NCBI RefSeq assembly: GCF_964340395.1
Contig: NC_135555.1
Span: 7,403,931 to 7,467,930 of the forward strand
Source of the DNA: Glandiceps talaboti
Taxonomy: Eukaryota; Hemichordata; Enteropneusta; Spengelidae
Reading direction: 5' to 3'
Length of the DNA stretch: 64,000 nucleotides
Shown here: piece after piece, positions 40,049 to 64,000 of the stretch
Numbering within the stretch: position 1 is the first letter of the stretch
Layout: the number at the start of each line of letters is the position of its first letter
Position numbers and translations under genes: made by a program
The notes under the pieces: generated by a model
Databases searched by the model: none
What the model was told of the DNA's origin: nothing
The model's input: the letters and a program-made list of their open reading frames with translations, nothing else

Positions 40049-41951
40049 CAAATGGTATTGGTTTATCGATGATATATCTCGTGGTCACTTTTTTCAGTTA
40101 ATTACAATAAGTGGAACAATCGGTCATACACATATGGAACATAAATAGCAAAGAATTAGCTCATGTCCCTTTAAGTATGAAGAATGATCGGACACTTGTA
40201 GTCATTTTTCTGCTCATTCATGCAGAAGCTGTCATGGAAATAAATATCCTTACAACACAGGGTACATCAAATTGTAGATTTAGAGATAAGGTGTATTTTG
40301 CTAGTATGGTTGATTTATTGTGACTTCATATAAACAAATATTCTTACAACACAAGTACATCAGACTGTACATTTAGAGATAGAGTGTATTTTGTTAGCGT
40401 GGTTGACATATTGTGATGTCATGGAAACAAACATTCTTATAACACAAGTAAGTTGTTTTGGAGATAGCGTGTATTTTCAGTATGGTTGATTTATAGTTAT
40501 TTTAAGAATAAAATTAATAAATCTTTTTAACACCACATCAGAAAATGTAACAAAAACAGTCTCAATCACAGAAATGAAAGGCTTTCAGAAATCATAGTTG
40601 TGCACGTGACAATAGCAATGGGGAATAATTGCTCTATATGTAAAGTCTAATTTTAATTAAATTAATTACTTTTTAGATTTCTGTGTGACATATTATTCGA
40701 TATCGAGGACATTCATCATTTATACACAATGAATGACAGTTATTGAAATTCAAAAAGACATTATTTCTATTAATTGGTGCCCCTGGGCTGTCGGCAAACA
40801 TTTTTATTATATTTTGTCGCTACGGTAGTTAATTGTTATGATAATGATTACAAATGAACTTGATATGCATTCCATGACACATTTATTTGTATGAGCCAAC
40901 TCTATATAAATCGTCAGTGCATAAGAGTGCACATCGTGCAGGCTACGCGAAAGTTTAAAATCTTATCAAGTCGCGATTCATAAGCAATCCAACCCACTTG
41001 GTTGATATCCCGTTTCATGTAGAATCGACGTCGAGATTCTGAACGTGACCTGAGACCATTGTGTGAAACTACATCGTAGCTTTGTGTGAGGCAACATAAG
41101 TTTTGGAAAGGTGTTGCGGTTTGTTGGAGGAGCGATGGTGGAGTTATTTATGTATGCACACTACAATAGACATGAGGTGTAATTTCTTGAAGTTCAAACA
41201 AATTCCATGGTCAGCAGCCAACTGAACTGTTTCCTTCATGCAGTTGCTGTTTATATCATTAACTAAATAAAGAATCCACGCTGTGTAAGTGATGTTTGTG
41301 TGTTATCTTTATGGTGTCTATCTCAACATGACAGCTCACTGATCTTTATAGTTCGTTTAACAGCTTGGGCAAGCTTCTCCGAAAAGAACTGTAAATGCTT
41401 TGTTTGAACTCTTGAATTAGCAAGTGATTTTTAGTAACTATAATACAACGGGTGTCTTTTAATCTACTGCAAAAGTACGCCACCAAAAAGTATAATCTCT
41501 GCTTGTGCCACTTGAATGAACTAAAATGAGTAAAAAAATAATTCCATTGATGTCATATTTTATTTGTACCAGTAAGAATAGGTCAACATGAATCCTTTAT
41601 GACTCACTTTTCTTTGTCAAGTATACCGCTATAGATTAGAGACCAGACCAAGACAAGGTAAACTTTGTAGACATTGTTCATAGGATGGATTGCCAAATCA
41701 ACCGTGTCCAGATTGAGGTCACTTATACAATATAGAAGGTCTATGCATTCTATTCTGACGCACGTCATTCTATTCTTACATTACCCTTCTGCAGAGTGTG
41801 ACCACCTATACTTCAAGTGCATTTTTCAATTGCTACCTAGGCAATTCACTTCGTCACGTGATTTCCTTTGACAAGAAAGCTTCAGTTCATTACGTTGTTG
41901 TTGTTCCGACGGCTTACTGTAAAAGACCAGTTCAACACATAGGTCGTCAAA

Positions 41952-52622
<10,671 letters not shown>

Positions 52623-53442
52623 GAATATGACCGTGTTATGCAATGACTAGTGAAGAACAAAAAACTCTTTCTTTTAGTCTACAATATAACAAAGCGACGT
52701 AATTTATTTACGGAATATTGATACTGTTTCGTGCATTTGATCTCAATTCGTTTGTTTCTTCAGATGTTTATAGTAAACCAACGAAATTTGTGTCTCATAT
52801 CACTTAACAAACATTTACAGTAGTTAAGATATATCGAGTCGATTAATTACTTATGCAAATGATTTAAAAGAAAACGATTCCTTTATTCATTATGACTACT
52901 ACTCAGATTCAACATTTACAACTATAGCTATGCTGTAGAATTAGCAATTAAGACAGTTTCAAGAAATTTATATGATATGCTACAAAACGTCTTGCTACGA
53001 ATTTCACTCCGGCCATACATAATTATGTATACATAAGTGTGATTTAGTAGTATGCATACAGTTACCAAGGACAAGGTCTAGTCTTGCATTTGACCCTTAA
53101 CTCACTTAGTTCAGCTATACAGTTAATTGTATGTATAGGTAAGACATGAAATTAATTAAGCAGATGAACTCAAATGAATCTTTACACATGCCGCACGTTT
53201 ATGAAACTGTACCAAGTTTCTCTACAAATATTCAAAATTGTGTGTTTGCCTCTTGAAACATTAAACATAATATTTCGTACTAACATCCAATGCACTTGGT
53301 TTCCAAACAACACAGAAAACACCACGAATTATTTTGATAGAAACATCGTACCACGCCTGTCTCTAAATTGGTTAGAGTAAAATGGAAACAATTACAGCTT
53401 TAACAGTATTGAGTTAAACTAAGTGAGAAATATGCTTCTAAC

Positions 53443-53448
53443 AATAAA
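53443..53448 (+). terminator. Candidate poly(A) signal of gene C
   Basis: AATAAA 821 bp after the stop, mirrored at 61417-61422 for gene D. The open frame at 53174-53380 and its mirror would be 3' UTR sequence. Confidence 0.4.
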
Positions 53449-54775
53449 ATAAAATCATTGGTTGGCTGTAGAAAGGTAACTCTGTAATACTATTCACTGC
53501 TGACAACTGCAATCTAACGATCGGAACTCCAAAAAAGTCAATGCCTGGTAATCTTTGTAGATAGTTTTTGAAGATTATATTTCTACTTTATATAAATATA
53601 TGTAATATATTGATAGCTGTGTTCCTTACAATACACTATATGACTATGTGTTTATATTGATATGGCCTTTTGATATATTATCATTACCATTGTTATTATA
53701 CATATGTATTTTTATCATTATCACTGCCAAGTTTCACCAACTCATATAAGCAACAGTACTAGTCTATGATAGTAGCAAGTTTTGATATGTACAATTGGAT
53801 AGTTGTACAGTAATTCTAACGCCAGATACAAACACGTCAAGGTGTGCACTTCTTCAGGGGTTCGGCCAACCATAATTCATAATCGAAGCAAGTTTAGAGA
53901 AGCCAGGGCTGTGGAATCTTGGAATATTATAAAACATAGTAGCAGTGTACTGTGTGTTTTACTGGAAAATAAATGAGATAAAAGTTATTCAACTCGTTGC
54001 CATGTCTTATGTTTCACTTTACTACCTTTTATTTGAATACATCTGAATGGCTATAACATAAAGTGTCCTCATCAATCCCGTCACGTGTTCCTTATAAAAA
54101 TAGTTTTCCCTTGGACCAATTTCTCATTTTCATATACATGTATAGTGATTTCTATTTGGAGTTGTTAATTGAAATAAAAAGCTAATTATTCATAGATATC
54201 AAGATTAATATCCCCACTTCCTTTGCTATAGCTTTTAAAATTAACGATAATTATTAAATAATGGTATTCATACATTGAAACAATCATAACATGTACTGGG
54301 TATATTATAATTATTATATAGCCTTAATTAGATATTAAATGAACTTTACTGTCATCAGCGTGATACGAATAGTGAAATATTATATAGTAAACTGTTTGAC
54401 AAGACCCTGCCGTCATTACAAATAATCTCTAGCAGTGTAATTAGTGTCAATCATTGAGAAAGTGTCAATAACATTTCTAATAAAGGCAATATCATATAAA
54501 TTCAAAATCGCCATTAATCAGGAGAAATAATTAGCAACTTCATCTAAATAATGTTGACTATTGTGAACATCCATAGTGAACATAAACCTTTGCTACTAGC
54601 AATCAATTTAATGTTATTTCTAAGGTCTATTAAATGTTGCTGAGTTATGTCTTAATAATATTTTCATCAAAATCATTCATTACGCACTGAACTCAGAAGA
54701 AAGAAAAATAGCTTGCGGCTACTGTCGGTTTTATGTTTTATTTTTTGGTTATCACTAATTACTTTGCAGACTGAA

Positions 54776-55030
54776 TTAATGTCTTATTGACTGACAATGA
54801 CCCAATAAATGTAAAGTCATTTTCACCAAACCTGCGTCGTGCAACCTTTCTAAAATTGAGTTATAAATTGGTAAATCTTGTTTAGAAGAGGCTTGCTGTA
54901 CACTGGGGCGAGGCATTCTTGAAATAAGTAATAGATAGTCAACTCGTTCGGGAGGGTTATGTGCCAATAAACGAGGGGGCGTAGCCCCCGAGTTTTTGGC
55001 ACATAACCCTACCGAACGAGTTGTCTATCT
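54776..55030. mobile_element. Repeat with nested 98-bp palindrome and a short ORF (left-arm copy)
   Basis: 54933-55030 is a near-perfect inverted repeat (arms of about 48 bp, with AACTCGTTCGG and AGGGTTATGTGCCAA). An adjacent minus-strand open frame starting MPRPSVQQ (ATG in the MPRP context, ending about 54776) is 46 aa long. Its mirror at 59942-60082 stays open with three residue changes. It may be the start of a transposon ORF or a passenger; not recognised. Confidence 0.45.
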
Positions 55031-56999
55031 TACTTTATACTATGGCGTGATTGGCTCAAACGGATCTTTTTTCAAAATGTTGGGGCTGAGCGTAACATAG
55101 GTCACACTCGTAAGAAAGAGTGGGTTATGGCTCCATATAACCAACCGAAATCAAGGCCTCTGATTGGCCAAGTCGGTCTAGCCGTAGTATAAATGAAGTT
55201 TAATAGAAGACCGTAATCTCTTTAACCCTTGCCCAAACAAAACTGAGGGCATTGTTTCAGTACTAGCAGTCCGGCGATGCAGAAAATAACTTTTCAGGGT
55301 TCCTAAGCATAAATAAATGCAGCTGAGGTCTCATCTTTGTTCACGGAGTCGCTACGTAGTACAAAGCTAAACATATATTCATGGGTAAAAAGCAATTCAT
55401 CTCTAGGGGGAAAATCTAATAATAAAATACACAGGAAAACAGCACCAACTGCTTTTTTCTAAACATTTCGGAAACCAATTTATGGCTTTTGAGTTTGGCC
55501 ACTTACCATAGTTAAAACTGGAATTTGTTAAGAAACTCATTGAATCTAGTGTGGCACGAAAATGTGAAAGAAATGCACTAGAATTACGTAGACATACTTG
55601 CCCATTGCTCTAGGGAGCTTGTATATAAATCTAAAATTATACATTAGTATACAGAGTTGATACATACTGATAGCAAATTATTATTTGAAAAGAAATTATC
55701 TTCAATTCTTTAATATTTTATTGTAATTATGGAAGCACAACGTTTCTGTTAACTCTTCAATGACTTGGTTAGATAATAGTTGGTTGTTGTGTTACTTTTG
55801 TATTGTAGTCATTTGTTTCAGAATGTATCTACTTTGCACGCCTGCACATTTTCATTTTGCTGTGACCTGTTTTGTGTCATAATTATTACACATGCAGATA
55901 ATACAGTTTACATGGTGAGAATGGAATGAGATAACGATAACAGTGGGGGTAGAAAAGTACACTATATCACTACATCAGGCTGTGTTCAGACAATATCTCT
56001 ATAAAACTCGTTCATAGAAACCCTCGGGCGTAATAACTTAATAACACGACATGATAATCGAATTATGAACTAAGAAAGCCATATTTATTCATTCTATTCT
56101 CATTTAACACCATGTTTTTACATTATATTTTCAAGTAGAAAAAAAACCATAGTAAAACATTTTGTTAATTACAGATTCAAAATAGATACCCACTTCTCAC
56201 CATATGTCCTACTTAGCATGTCCTACGAACAGCATATACGTCAGGGGCGACCTGCAGAGAAAATGGGGAGGAGATACACAAAAAATGGGGGGGGGGGGCG
56301 CAAAGGTGGCAGTCAAATTCCGATGGTCTGAAAGGGGGATTTTAAGGTAATGAAGTCTACATTAATTACAAGGGAGAGGGCTGGGGGAAATCAGAGGCCA
56401 GGGCTATTACATGAAATATTACCCTCTCCCGCCCTCCATCGTCTTTCTTTCTATAAAACATGACCCTCCTCCCCTTTTAAAGTAGTTCAAAAACATGAGT
56501 ATGAATGTTTCCAGACATGAAAATGGACACAAGTACCAGAATGAATGGTAGGAACTTAATCTCACCACTGCCACCACTCTGAAAATTTTAAAGTCATTGG
56601 TTATTTCAAGCTACTACCACTACAGTAAATTTGAATGAAGGTACTGCATTAATCAATACCTGTATTTAGATCTAATTGACTGAGCTGAAGGCTACAACCC
56701 CCAAAGATAAGACTGGCATATTGTCAGGATCGAGGACACCATCTTCACAACATTATCCTTAATATATTATCCAACTGTTCCTATTTTACTCCTGTGAGAC
56801 CCACTCCTCTTCTAACATCACAGCTGACAAAACTAATTCACTGCATGATTGTCAGCAGCGATTTGTTTGATATGGTCTGACATTACGGTACATAACCCTA
56901 ACCCTTAATTTATTTTTTCTCACACTGTATGTACAATTCCTTTATTTTTCTCTGTAACCTTTCTATATTGTCAATGTATCATTTCTTTCTTCAAGGTGA

Positions 57000-57055
57000 C
57001 TTATAAGCCCGATGGGCTGGGAGGTATTTTATCACCTCATGTCACTATAATAAAA

Positions 57056-57116
<61 letters not shown>
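57000..57116 (+). repeat. Retroelement-like 3' end with (CTTA)n tail
   Basis: TGACTTATAAGCCCGATGGG, then TCACTATAATAAAATTACTT, then about 17 CTTA units. A unique 3' end plus simple-repeat tail suggests a truncated non-LTR element. Confidence 0.55.
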
Positions 57117-57220
57117 ATGTACGTGTATGCACACTATGAAGAGCGCCGCCAACGGCGAGAGTGTGAATAAGTTTTGCACGGGGACTTCTACCACTGAATC
57201 AACTACGGAATCTACCAGTT

Positions 57221-57262
57221 GACACGTTAGCTCAGCTGGTTAGAGCACTCTGACTAGTGTTT
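57221..57262 (+). repeat. tRNA-derived (SINE-like) A-box fragment
   Basis: TAGCTCAGCTGG (57228-57239), then TTAGAGCACTCTGACTAGTG, matches the D-arm and anticodon-arm part of a tRNA gene or tRNA-SINE head. No B box (GGTTCGA-type) follows, so it is truncated rather than a working tRNA gene. Confidence 0.6.
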
Positions 57263-57299
57263 AGGGGGACGTGTATGGCGTTGAATGCCTGCCAATATT

Positions 57300-57660
57300 C
57301 GAAAATTCAATACTGCAATGACTATATGCAATACTGCAATGACTATATGCAATACTGCAATTACTATATGCAATACTGCAATGACTATATGCGATATGAC
57401 TACATGAGATGACTATATGCGATATGACTACATGAGGTGACTACATGCGATATGACTACATGCGATGTGACTACATGAGATGACTACATGCGATATGACT
57501 ACATGAGATGACTACATGCGATATGACTACATGAGGTGACTACATGCGATATGACTACATGCGATGTGACTACATGAGATGACTACATGCGATATGACTA
57601 CATGAGATGACTACATGCGACATGACTACATGAGATGACTATATGCAATACTGCGATGCG
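57300..57660 (+). repeat. Minisatellite, ~21-bp then ~28-bp units
   Basis: First, copies of AATACTGCAATGACTATATGC. Then about ten copies built from GATATGACTACATGAGATGA and CTACATGC, with GAGGT and GCGATGT variants forming a higher-order pattern. All sits in the palindrome spacer. Confidence 0.9.
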
Positions 57661-59827
57661 AGATGATGACATGATATGCGGCGATTTTGTAATGACGTTA
57701 TGCCATTCGTAGATTATTCAATACGCATAATGCGAGTATTAATATGAAACAGGCTAGGGAGTACTCCTCAGCATGTTGCACATGGTAAGAGGTGGACCAT
57801 TTGATATCCTGGGGGGGGGGGGGGGGCTTGGAAGATTTCGGGGAAAAAAAGATGCCAAATGGATTTGCTTGAAAAAAAATCAGGATATGAGAGGGTGATG
57901 GAAAAAAGAGATGGACCACTGCTGCAAGAAAAAAAAATGTCTTGGCAGGGAAATGATGCACAGGTTCGAGTATACTGTTCAACTTGCTCGTACCTCTCCA
58001 ACCAGGACACTTGTCAAATCATGACAAACAGTTTCAAGCACATATCAGGGACCAGTCAGTTTCGTTAGCCTGTGGTACATATATATATTTGTTCTTGTCT
58101 CTGTTTCTTTCATAAATGGTTTAAATATTACTTCGTGTAAGGGTTCAAACATAACTATACATAAAATTATACATATAATACATGTACTACCTAGCTACAA
58201 CACTAGTTACAGAACATGCCATGTAAGTGTTTGGCTGTTTCACAATCAATGCTTCACTTATCTTACACTTTGGGGCAAAAGTGAACTTGAAGGTTTTGTA
58301 ATGGTAACATTCATACTCATGTTTTTGAACTACTTTAAAAGGGGAGGAGGGTCATGTTTTATAGAAAGAAAGACGATGGAGGGCGGGAGAGGGTAATATT
58401 TCATGTAATAGCCCTGGCCTCTGATTTCCCCCAGCCCTCTCCCTTGTAATTAATGTAGACTTCATTACCTTAAAATCCCCCTTTCAGACCATCGGAAGTT
58501 TGACTGCAACCTTTGCGCCCCCCCCCCCCCCATTTTTTGTGTATCTCCTCCCCATTTTCTCTGCAGGTCGCCCCTGACGTATATGCTGTTCGTAGGACAT
58601 GCTAAGTAGGACATATGGTGAGAAGTGGGTATCTATTTTGAATCTGTAATTAACAAAATGTTTTACTATGTTTTTTTTTCTACTTGAAAATATAATGTAA
58701 AAACATGGTGTTAAATGAGAATAGAATGAAGTGTGACGCCATAGCATAAATATGGCTTTCTTAGTTCATAATTCGATTATCATGTCGTGTTATTAAGTTA
58801 TTACGCCCGAGGGTTTCTATGAACGAGTTTTATAGAGATATTGTCTGAACACAGCCTGATGTAGTGATATAGTGTACTTTTCTACCCCCACTGTTATCGT
58901 TATCTCATTCCATTCTCACCATGTAAACTGTATTATCTGCATGTGTAATAATTATGACACAAAACAGGTCACAGCAAAATGAAAATGTGCAGGCGTGCAA
59001 AGTAGATACATTCTGAAACAAATGACTACAATACAAAAGTAACACAACAACCAACTATTATCTAACCAAGTCATTGAAGAGTTAACAGAAACGTTGTGCT
59101 TCCATAATTACAATAAAATATTAAAGAATTGAAGATAATTTCTTTTCAAATAATAATTTGCTATCAGTATGTATCAACTCTGTATACTAATTTATAATTT
59201 TAGATTTATATACAAGCTCCCTAGAGCAATGGGCAAGTATGTCTACGTAATTCTAGTGCATTTCTTTCACATTTTCGTGCCACACTGGATTCAATGAGTT
59301 TCTTAACAAATTCCAGTTTTAACTATGGTAAGTGGCCAAACTCAAAAGCCATAAATTGGTTTCCGAAATGTTTAGAAAAAAGCAGTTGGTGCTGTTTTCC
59401 TGTGTATTTTATTATTAGATTTTCCCCCTAGAGATGAATTGCTTTTTACCCATGAATATATGTTTAGCTTTGTACTACGTAGCGACTCCGTGAACAAAGA
59501 TGAGACCTCAGCTGCATTTATTTATGCTTAGGAACCCTGAAAAGTTATTTTCTGCATCGCCGGACTGCTAGTACTGAAACAATGCCCTCAGTTTTGTTTG
59601 GGCAAGGGTTAAAGAGATTACGGTCTTCTATTAAACTTCATTTATACTACGGCTAGACCGACTTGGCCAATCAGAGGCCTTGATTTCGGTTGGTTATATG
59701 GAGCCATAACCCACTCTTTCTTATGAGTGTGACCTATGTTACGCTCAGCACTCAATTTGCATGCAACAAATTACACAACATTTTGAAAAAAGATCCGTTT
59801 GAGCCAATCACGCCATAGTATAAAGTA

Positions 59828-60082
59828 AGATAGACAACTCGTTCGGTAGGGTTATGTGCCAAAAACTCGGGGGCTACGCCCCCTCGTTTATTGGCACATA
59901 ACCCTCCCGAACGAGTTGACTATCTATTACTTATTTCAAGAATGCCTCGCCCCAGTGTACAGCAAGCCTCTTCTAAACAAGATTTACCAATTCATAACTC
60001 AATTTTAGAAAGGTTGCACGACGCAGGTTTGGTGAAAATGACTTTACATTTATTGGGTCATTATCAGTCAAAAAGACATTAA
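59828..60082. mobile_element. Right-arm copy of the nested palindrome and short ORF
   Basis: Mirror of 54776-55030. The MPRPSVQQ frame starts at 59942 on + and ends at 60082. Confidence 0.45.
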
Positions 60083-62242
60083 TTCACTCTGCAAAGTAAT
60101 TAGTGATAACCAAAAAATAAAACATAAATCCGACAGTAGCCGCAATCTATTTTTCTTTCTTCTGAGTTCAGTGCGTAATGAATGATTTTGATGAAAATAT
60201 TATTAAGACATAACTCAGCAACATTTAATAGACCTTAGAAATAACATTAAATTGATTGCTGGTAGCAAAGGTTTATGTTCACTATGGATGTTCACAATAG
60301 TCAACATTATTTAGATGAAGTTGCTAATTATTTCTCCTGATTAATGGCGATTTTGAATTTATATGATATTTCCTTTATTAGAAATGTTATTGACACTTTC
60401 TCAATGATTGACACTAATTACACTGCTAGAGATTATTTGTAATGACGGCGGGGTCTTGTCAAACAGTTTACTATATAATATTTCACTATTCGTATCACGC
60501 TGATGACAGTAATGTTCATTTAATATCTAATTAAGGCTATATAATAATTATAATATACCCAGTACATGTTATGATTGTTTCAATGTATGAATACCATTAT
60601 TTAATAATTATCGTTAATTTTAAAAGCGATAGCAAAGGAAGTGGGGATATTAATCTTGATATCTATGAATAATTAGCTTTTTATTTCAATTTAACAACTC
60701 CAAATAGAAATCACTATACATGTATATGAAAATGAGAAATTGGTCCAAGGGAAAACTATTTTTATAAGGAACACGTGACGGGATTGATGAGGACACTTTA
60801 TGTTATAGCCATTCAGATGTATTCAAATAAAAGGTAGTAAAGTGAAACATAAGACATGGCAACGAGTTGAATAACTTTTATCTCATTTATTTTCCAGTAA
60901 AACACACAGTACACTGCTACTATGTTTTATAATATTCCAAGATTCCACAGCCCTGGCTTCTCTAAACTTGCTTCGATTATGAATTATGGTTGGCCGAACC
61001 CCTGAAGAAGTGCACACCTTGACGTGTTTGTATCTGGCGTTAGAATTACTGTACAACTATCCAATTGTACATATCAAAACTTGCTACTATCATAGACTAG
61101 TACTGTAACAGTTGCTTATATGAGTTGGTGAAACTTGGCAGTGATAATGATAAAAATACATATGTATAATAACAATGGTAATGATAATATATCAAAAGGC
61201 CATATCAATATAAACACATAGTCATATAGTGTATTGTAAGGAACACAGCTATCAATATATTACATATATTTATATAAAGTAGAAATATAATCTTCAAAAA
61301 CTATCTACAAAGATTACCAGGCATTGACTTTTTTGGAGTTCCGATAGTTAGATTGCAGTTGTCAGCAGTGAATAGTATTACAGAGTTACCTTTCTACAGC
61401 CTACCAATGATTTTATTTTATTGTTAGAAGCATATTTCTCACTTAGTTTAACTCAATACTGTTAAAGCTGTAATTGTTTCCATTTTACTCTAACCATTTT
61501 AGAGACAGGAGTGGTACGATGTTTCTATAAAAACAATTCGTGGTGTTTTCTGTGTTGTTTGGAAACCAAGTGCATTGGATGTTAGTACGAAATATTATGT
61601 TTAATGTTTCAAGAGGCAAACACACAATTTTGAATATTTGTAGAGAAACTTGGTACAGTTTCATAAACGTGCGGCATGTATAAAGATTCATTTGACTTCA
61701 TCTGCTTAATTAATTTCATGTCTTACCTATACATACAATTAACTGTATAGCTGAACTAAGTGAGTTTAAGGGTCAAATGCAAGACTAGACCTTGTCCTTG
61801 GTAACTGTATGCATACTACTAAATCACACTTATGTATACATAATTATGTATGGCAGGGGGAAATTCGTAGCAAAACGTTTTGTAGCATATCATATAAATT
61901 TCTTGAAACTGTCTTAATTGCTAATTCTACAGCATAGCTATAGTTGTAAATGTTGAATCTGAGTAGTAGTCATAATGAATAAAGGAATCGTTTTCTTTTA
62001 AATCATTTGCATAAGTAATTAATCGACTCGATATATCTTAACTACTGTAAATGTTTGTTAAGTGATATGAGACACAAATTTCGTTGGTTTACTATCAACA
62101 TTTGAAGAAACAAACGAATTGAGATCAAATGCACGAAACAGTATCAATATTCCGTAAATAAATTACGTCGCTTTGTTATATTGTAGACTTAAAGAAAGAG
62201 TGTTTTGTTCTTCACTAGTCATTGCATAACACGGTCATATTC

Positions 62243-63813
62243 CTACATATTGCGCTTTTTGCTTGCCATTTTCATCATCCAGATTTTTACTATGAAAAAG
62301 TCAAATATTTCAAGAAATGTTACTAAGCTGGCGCCAAAGAACAATCCCAATGATCCACCGATATCACCTGAAATATATAATATGTAGGAGAATTAGTTTT
62401 ATGTCAATTGTTTTTCAAAATTATGAAATAACTAGAAGCAACAAGAATGACGATGTTACTGACATTTTTTCAGTTGTAATAACGTCCTTAACTACTTGCT
62501 TAATATCATTACTGTCTCGTTGTTCTGTTGCTCTCCTCCAAGTTTTTTTTTCTATACAACCAATGGCCGATAATAAACTCGTGATAACTACATACTTACA
62601 GATAAGGTTGAATGACTTGTATCCTGGTTGTTGTATAATACTTTCAAGTTTCATATCTTCAAAGTAAATATTTACTTTGGCCACATTATCTCTACATAAA
62701 AATAAACACGTCAAATTATGCTTAGCAACTAAGACCAAGCCCGTGGCGATATCAAATTTAACAAAAATATATACCCAACATGAACCACCGTTGGCAATAA
62801 CCAGACAGCAGTGTCACGTTGAAAGTGAACAGCAATGGCGGGTAGTCAAGTGAATAAACGCTTAAGGGGAACACCACTACAGGAAATAATGGTCTTTTGT
62901 AACGGTTCTCCATTAGAGATTGTACAAGTGTAACATTTGGTACATTCAATAACAAATAAAAATGATCTGTTTAAGGCAAGTGACTGTACATATAAAATAC
63001 TTTTTTCTTCTTCTAAATTTACAAAATAGCGTACTTACAGCTATTGTATATGACTGTATGTATACTTAAATCAGTTGTACTTGTGGCACGTCTGTGTTAA
63101 ATTGACAAGAACACATATGCTCACTAACGTGTCAAGTGAAAATAAAAAACTAACTGAAATATTTCTTAATCTACAAAATAAAAACATTCGATCCAAGATT
63201 ATTCATGGCTATCTTCAAGTAAATCTCCGTCAAATAATGTTAGTCAACTGGTAGAAACATTACATTTATAGAATTGGGATAATCAACTCACTTCATATAT
63301 GTTTTACAAATACTCGGGATATCTTCGTTTTTGAACAGTTCGGCTGCTAAATTTTCTCTTACGTCACGTATTGTTTCATACAGAAAGAGAAACATCTCGT
63401 CAAAGAGAGGCAGATAATATCCGTTGAACAGATTATCAATGAGATACTCTTCAACATCAGATGTCAAATTGGCGGGGCTGAAATACGCTTTCAACATAAG
63501 GTTTAGCATATCCCACGGTTCAACATGAAAGTTCATTTTGGTCGTCAACATCTTAGTATAGGTTTTGTTATAGTAATCCGACCCTGTGTCGTCAGTGTCA
63601 TGGTGAATGTAATTCATGAACAGATATGATATTTCTTTGGCAGTTTCTTTGAACACATGAAAGTATAGCGAAATCATCACGTTATGAAATTCAAGAGACG
63701 GTATGAATTCTGTTATGTTCTTTCCATTATACTCAATGGAAAACATTTTTTCAACTAATGGTGGAAATATAAGTTCATCCATGTAGGTGTCATCAATCAG
63801 TGGTGAACGATTC
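62243..63813 (-). CDS. DEG/ENaC-family sodium channel, gene D, 3' part (exons 9-11)
   Basis: Exons in transcript order: 63813-63292 (522 nt), 62691-62600, 62367-62243 (stop TAG). They have the same phases and splice sites as exons 9-11 of gene C, and earlier exons must lie beyond the window. Exon 10 encodes the same peptide as in C, and exon 11 carries TM2 with GGSLGLFFGAS, so the visible part is intact. Exon 9 differs from C in two clusters and lacks the NST sequon. Whether the rest of the gene exists depends on how far the inverted repeat extends. A false duplication from assembly is possible. Confidence 0.9.
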
Positions 63814-64000
63814 CTGTAAATCAAACGTGAAACATCGACATGATTATTACAAAAATAGATATTTCAAAGTGAAATAATGTCATTATGTCATGTTAAACTT
63901 TAATGAATGTATGTTATAGTCAACATGTAATGTAAAATGTATGTTATAGTCAAAATGTAATGTATGAATGCATGTTACAATCAACTTGTAATGTATGAAT

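Larger units (their letters stand above)
36261..41951. other. Divergent intergenic region with old inverted duplication; no gene seen
   Basis: Separates the start codons of genes B and C. Sequence at about 36560-37345 is clearly the reverse complement of about 40150-40960. For example, 37312-37321 pairs with 40171-40180, and the CACAACTGTGATTTC block near 36965 pairs with its complement near 40590. Both copies probably hold promoter or 5' UTR sequence. TATATAAA at 40903-40910 is a weak promoter candidate for gene C. The ~2.8 kb between the mirrored parts contains a foldback (38056-38172) and a large microsatellite. Confidence 0.6.
56515..58302. other. Spacer of the young inverted repeat
   Basis: About 1.8 kb not shared by the arms. 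It holds a retroelement-like 3' end with a (CTTA)n tail, a tRNA-like A-box fragment, a 28-bp minisatellite and a G-run near 57811-57828. No gene is seen; the open frames at 57698-58068 run through low-complexity DNA. Confidence 0.75.
58303..64000 (-). repeat. Right arm of large young inverted repeat
   Basis: Reverse complement of 50865-56514. Differences include an insertion of about 30 bp near 59750-59780 (with TTTGCATGCAACAAA), about 22 bp near 58725-58750, scattered substitutions, and the cluster in exon 9. The arm continues past the window end. Confidence 0.95.

Noticed and set aside
53174-53380. 68-residue open frame and its mirror at 61485-61691
   Set aside because: Lies in the probable 3' UTR of genes C and D. 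Conservation follows from the recent duplication and there are no coding signatures.
53845-53885. Third hammerhead-like motif (CCTGAAGAAG... on minus, mirrored at about 60998)
   Set aside because: The GAAA part is missing and stem II is not convincing; at most a decayed relic.
57221-57300. Complete tRNA gene
   Set aside because: Only the A-box half is present; no B box or closing acceptor stem.

Overview
The window is AT-rich animal nuclear DNA: multi-exon genes with GT-AG introns (one GC-AG), very long di-, tri- and tetranucleotide microsatellites, foldback elements and a decayed non-LTR retrotransposon. The protein families (an arylsulfatase B-type sulfatase and DEG/ENaC sodium channels) and the repeat load fit an invertebrate animal, probably marine. 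I cannot name the phylum from the sequence alone.

Layout. (1) 1-2,840: the last four coding exons of a coiled-coil gene on +. (2) 2,840-9,160: no gene seen; retroelement 3' tails, microsatellites and a ~1.45-kb tandem duplication. (3) 9,170-25,740: a complete 15-exon arylsulfatase gene on +, 485 codons, with every sulfatase catalytic residue present; its introns hold microsatellites, a hairpin-forming foldback and a reverse-transcriptase relic. (4) 27,753-36,260: complete 11-exon DEG/ENaC channel gene B on -, tail-to-tail with the sulfatase. (5) 36,261-41,951: divergent intergenic region that is itself partly an old inverted duplication. (6) 41,952-52,622: complete 11-exon DEG/ENaC gene C on +, head-to-head with B. 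(7) 52,623-62,242: the inner part of a young inverted repeat, with a 1.8-kb spacer. (8) 62,243-64,000: last three exons of DEG/ENaC gene D on -, running off the window.

The three channel genes alternate in orientation (B-, C+, D-) and appear to come from two successive inverted duplications. The B/C event is old: about 70-87% amino-acid identity in ordinary exons, with mirrored intergenic remnants. The C/D event is recent or homogenised: the non-coding arms are almost identical over more than 5.6 kb.

The most notable feature is exon 9 of each channel gene. It is a symmetric phase 2-2 exon of 507-525 nt that puts about 170 extra extracellular residues between the thumb region and the palm strand leading to TM2, where known family members have only about 20-35. 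Skipping it would keep the frame and give a canonical-length channel. Exon 9 is also where C and D differ: about 14 amino-acid changes, one codon indel and almost no silent change, next to introns that look identical. This points to a rapidly diversifying or conversion-patched ectodomain module.
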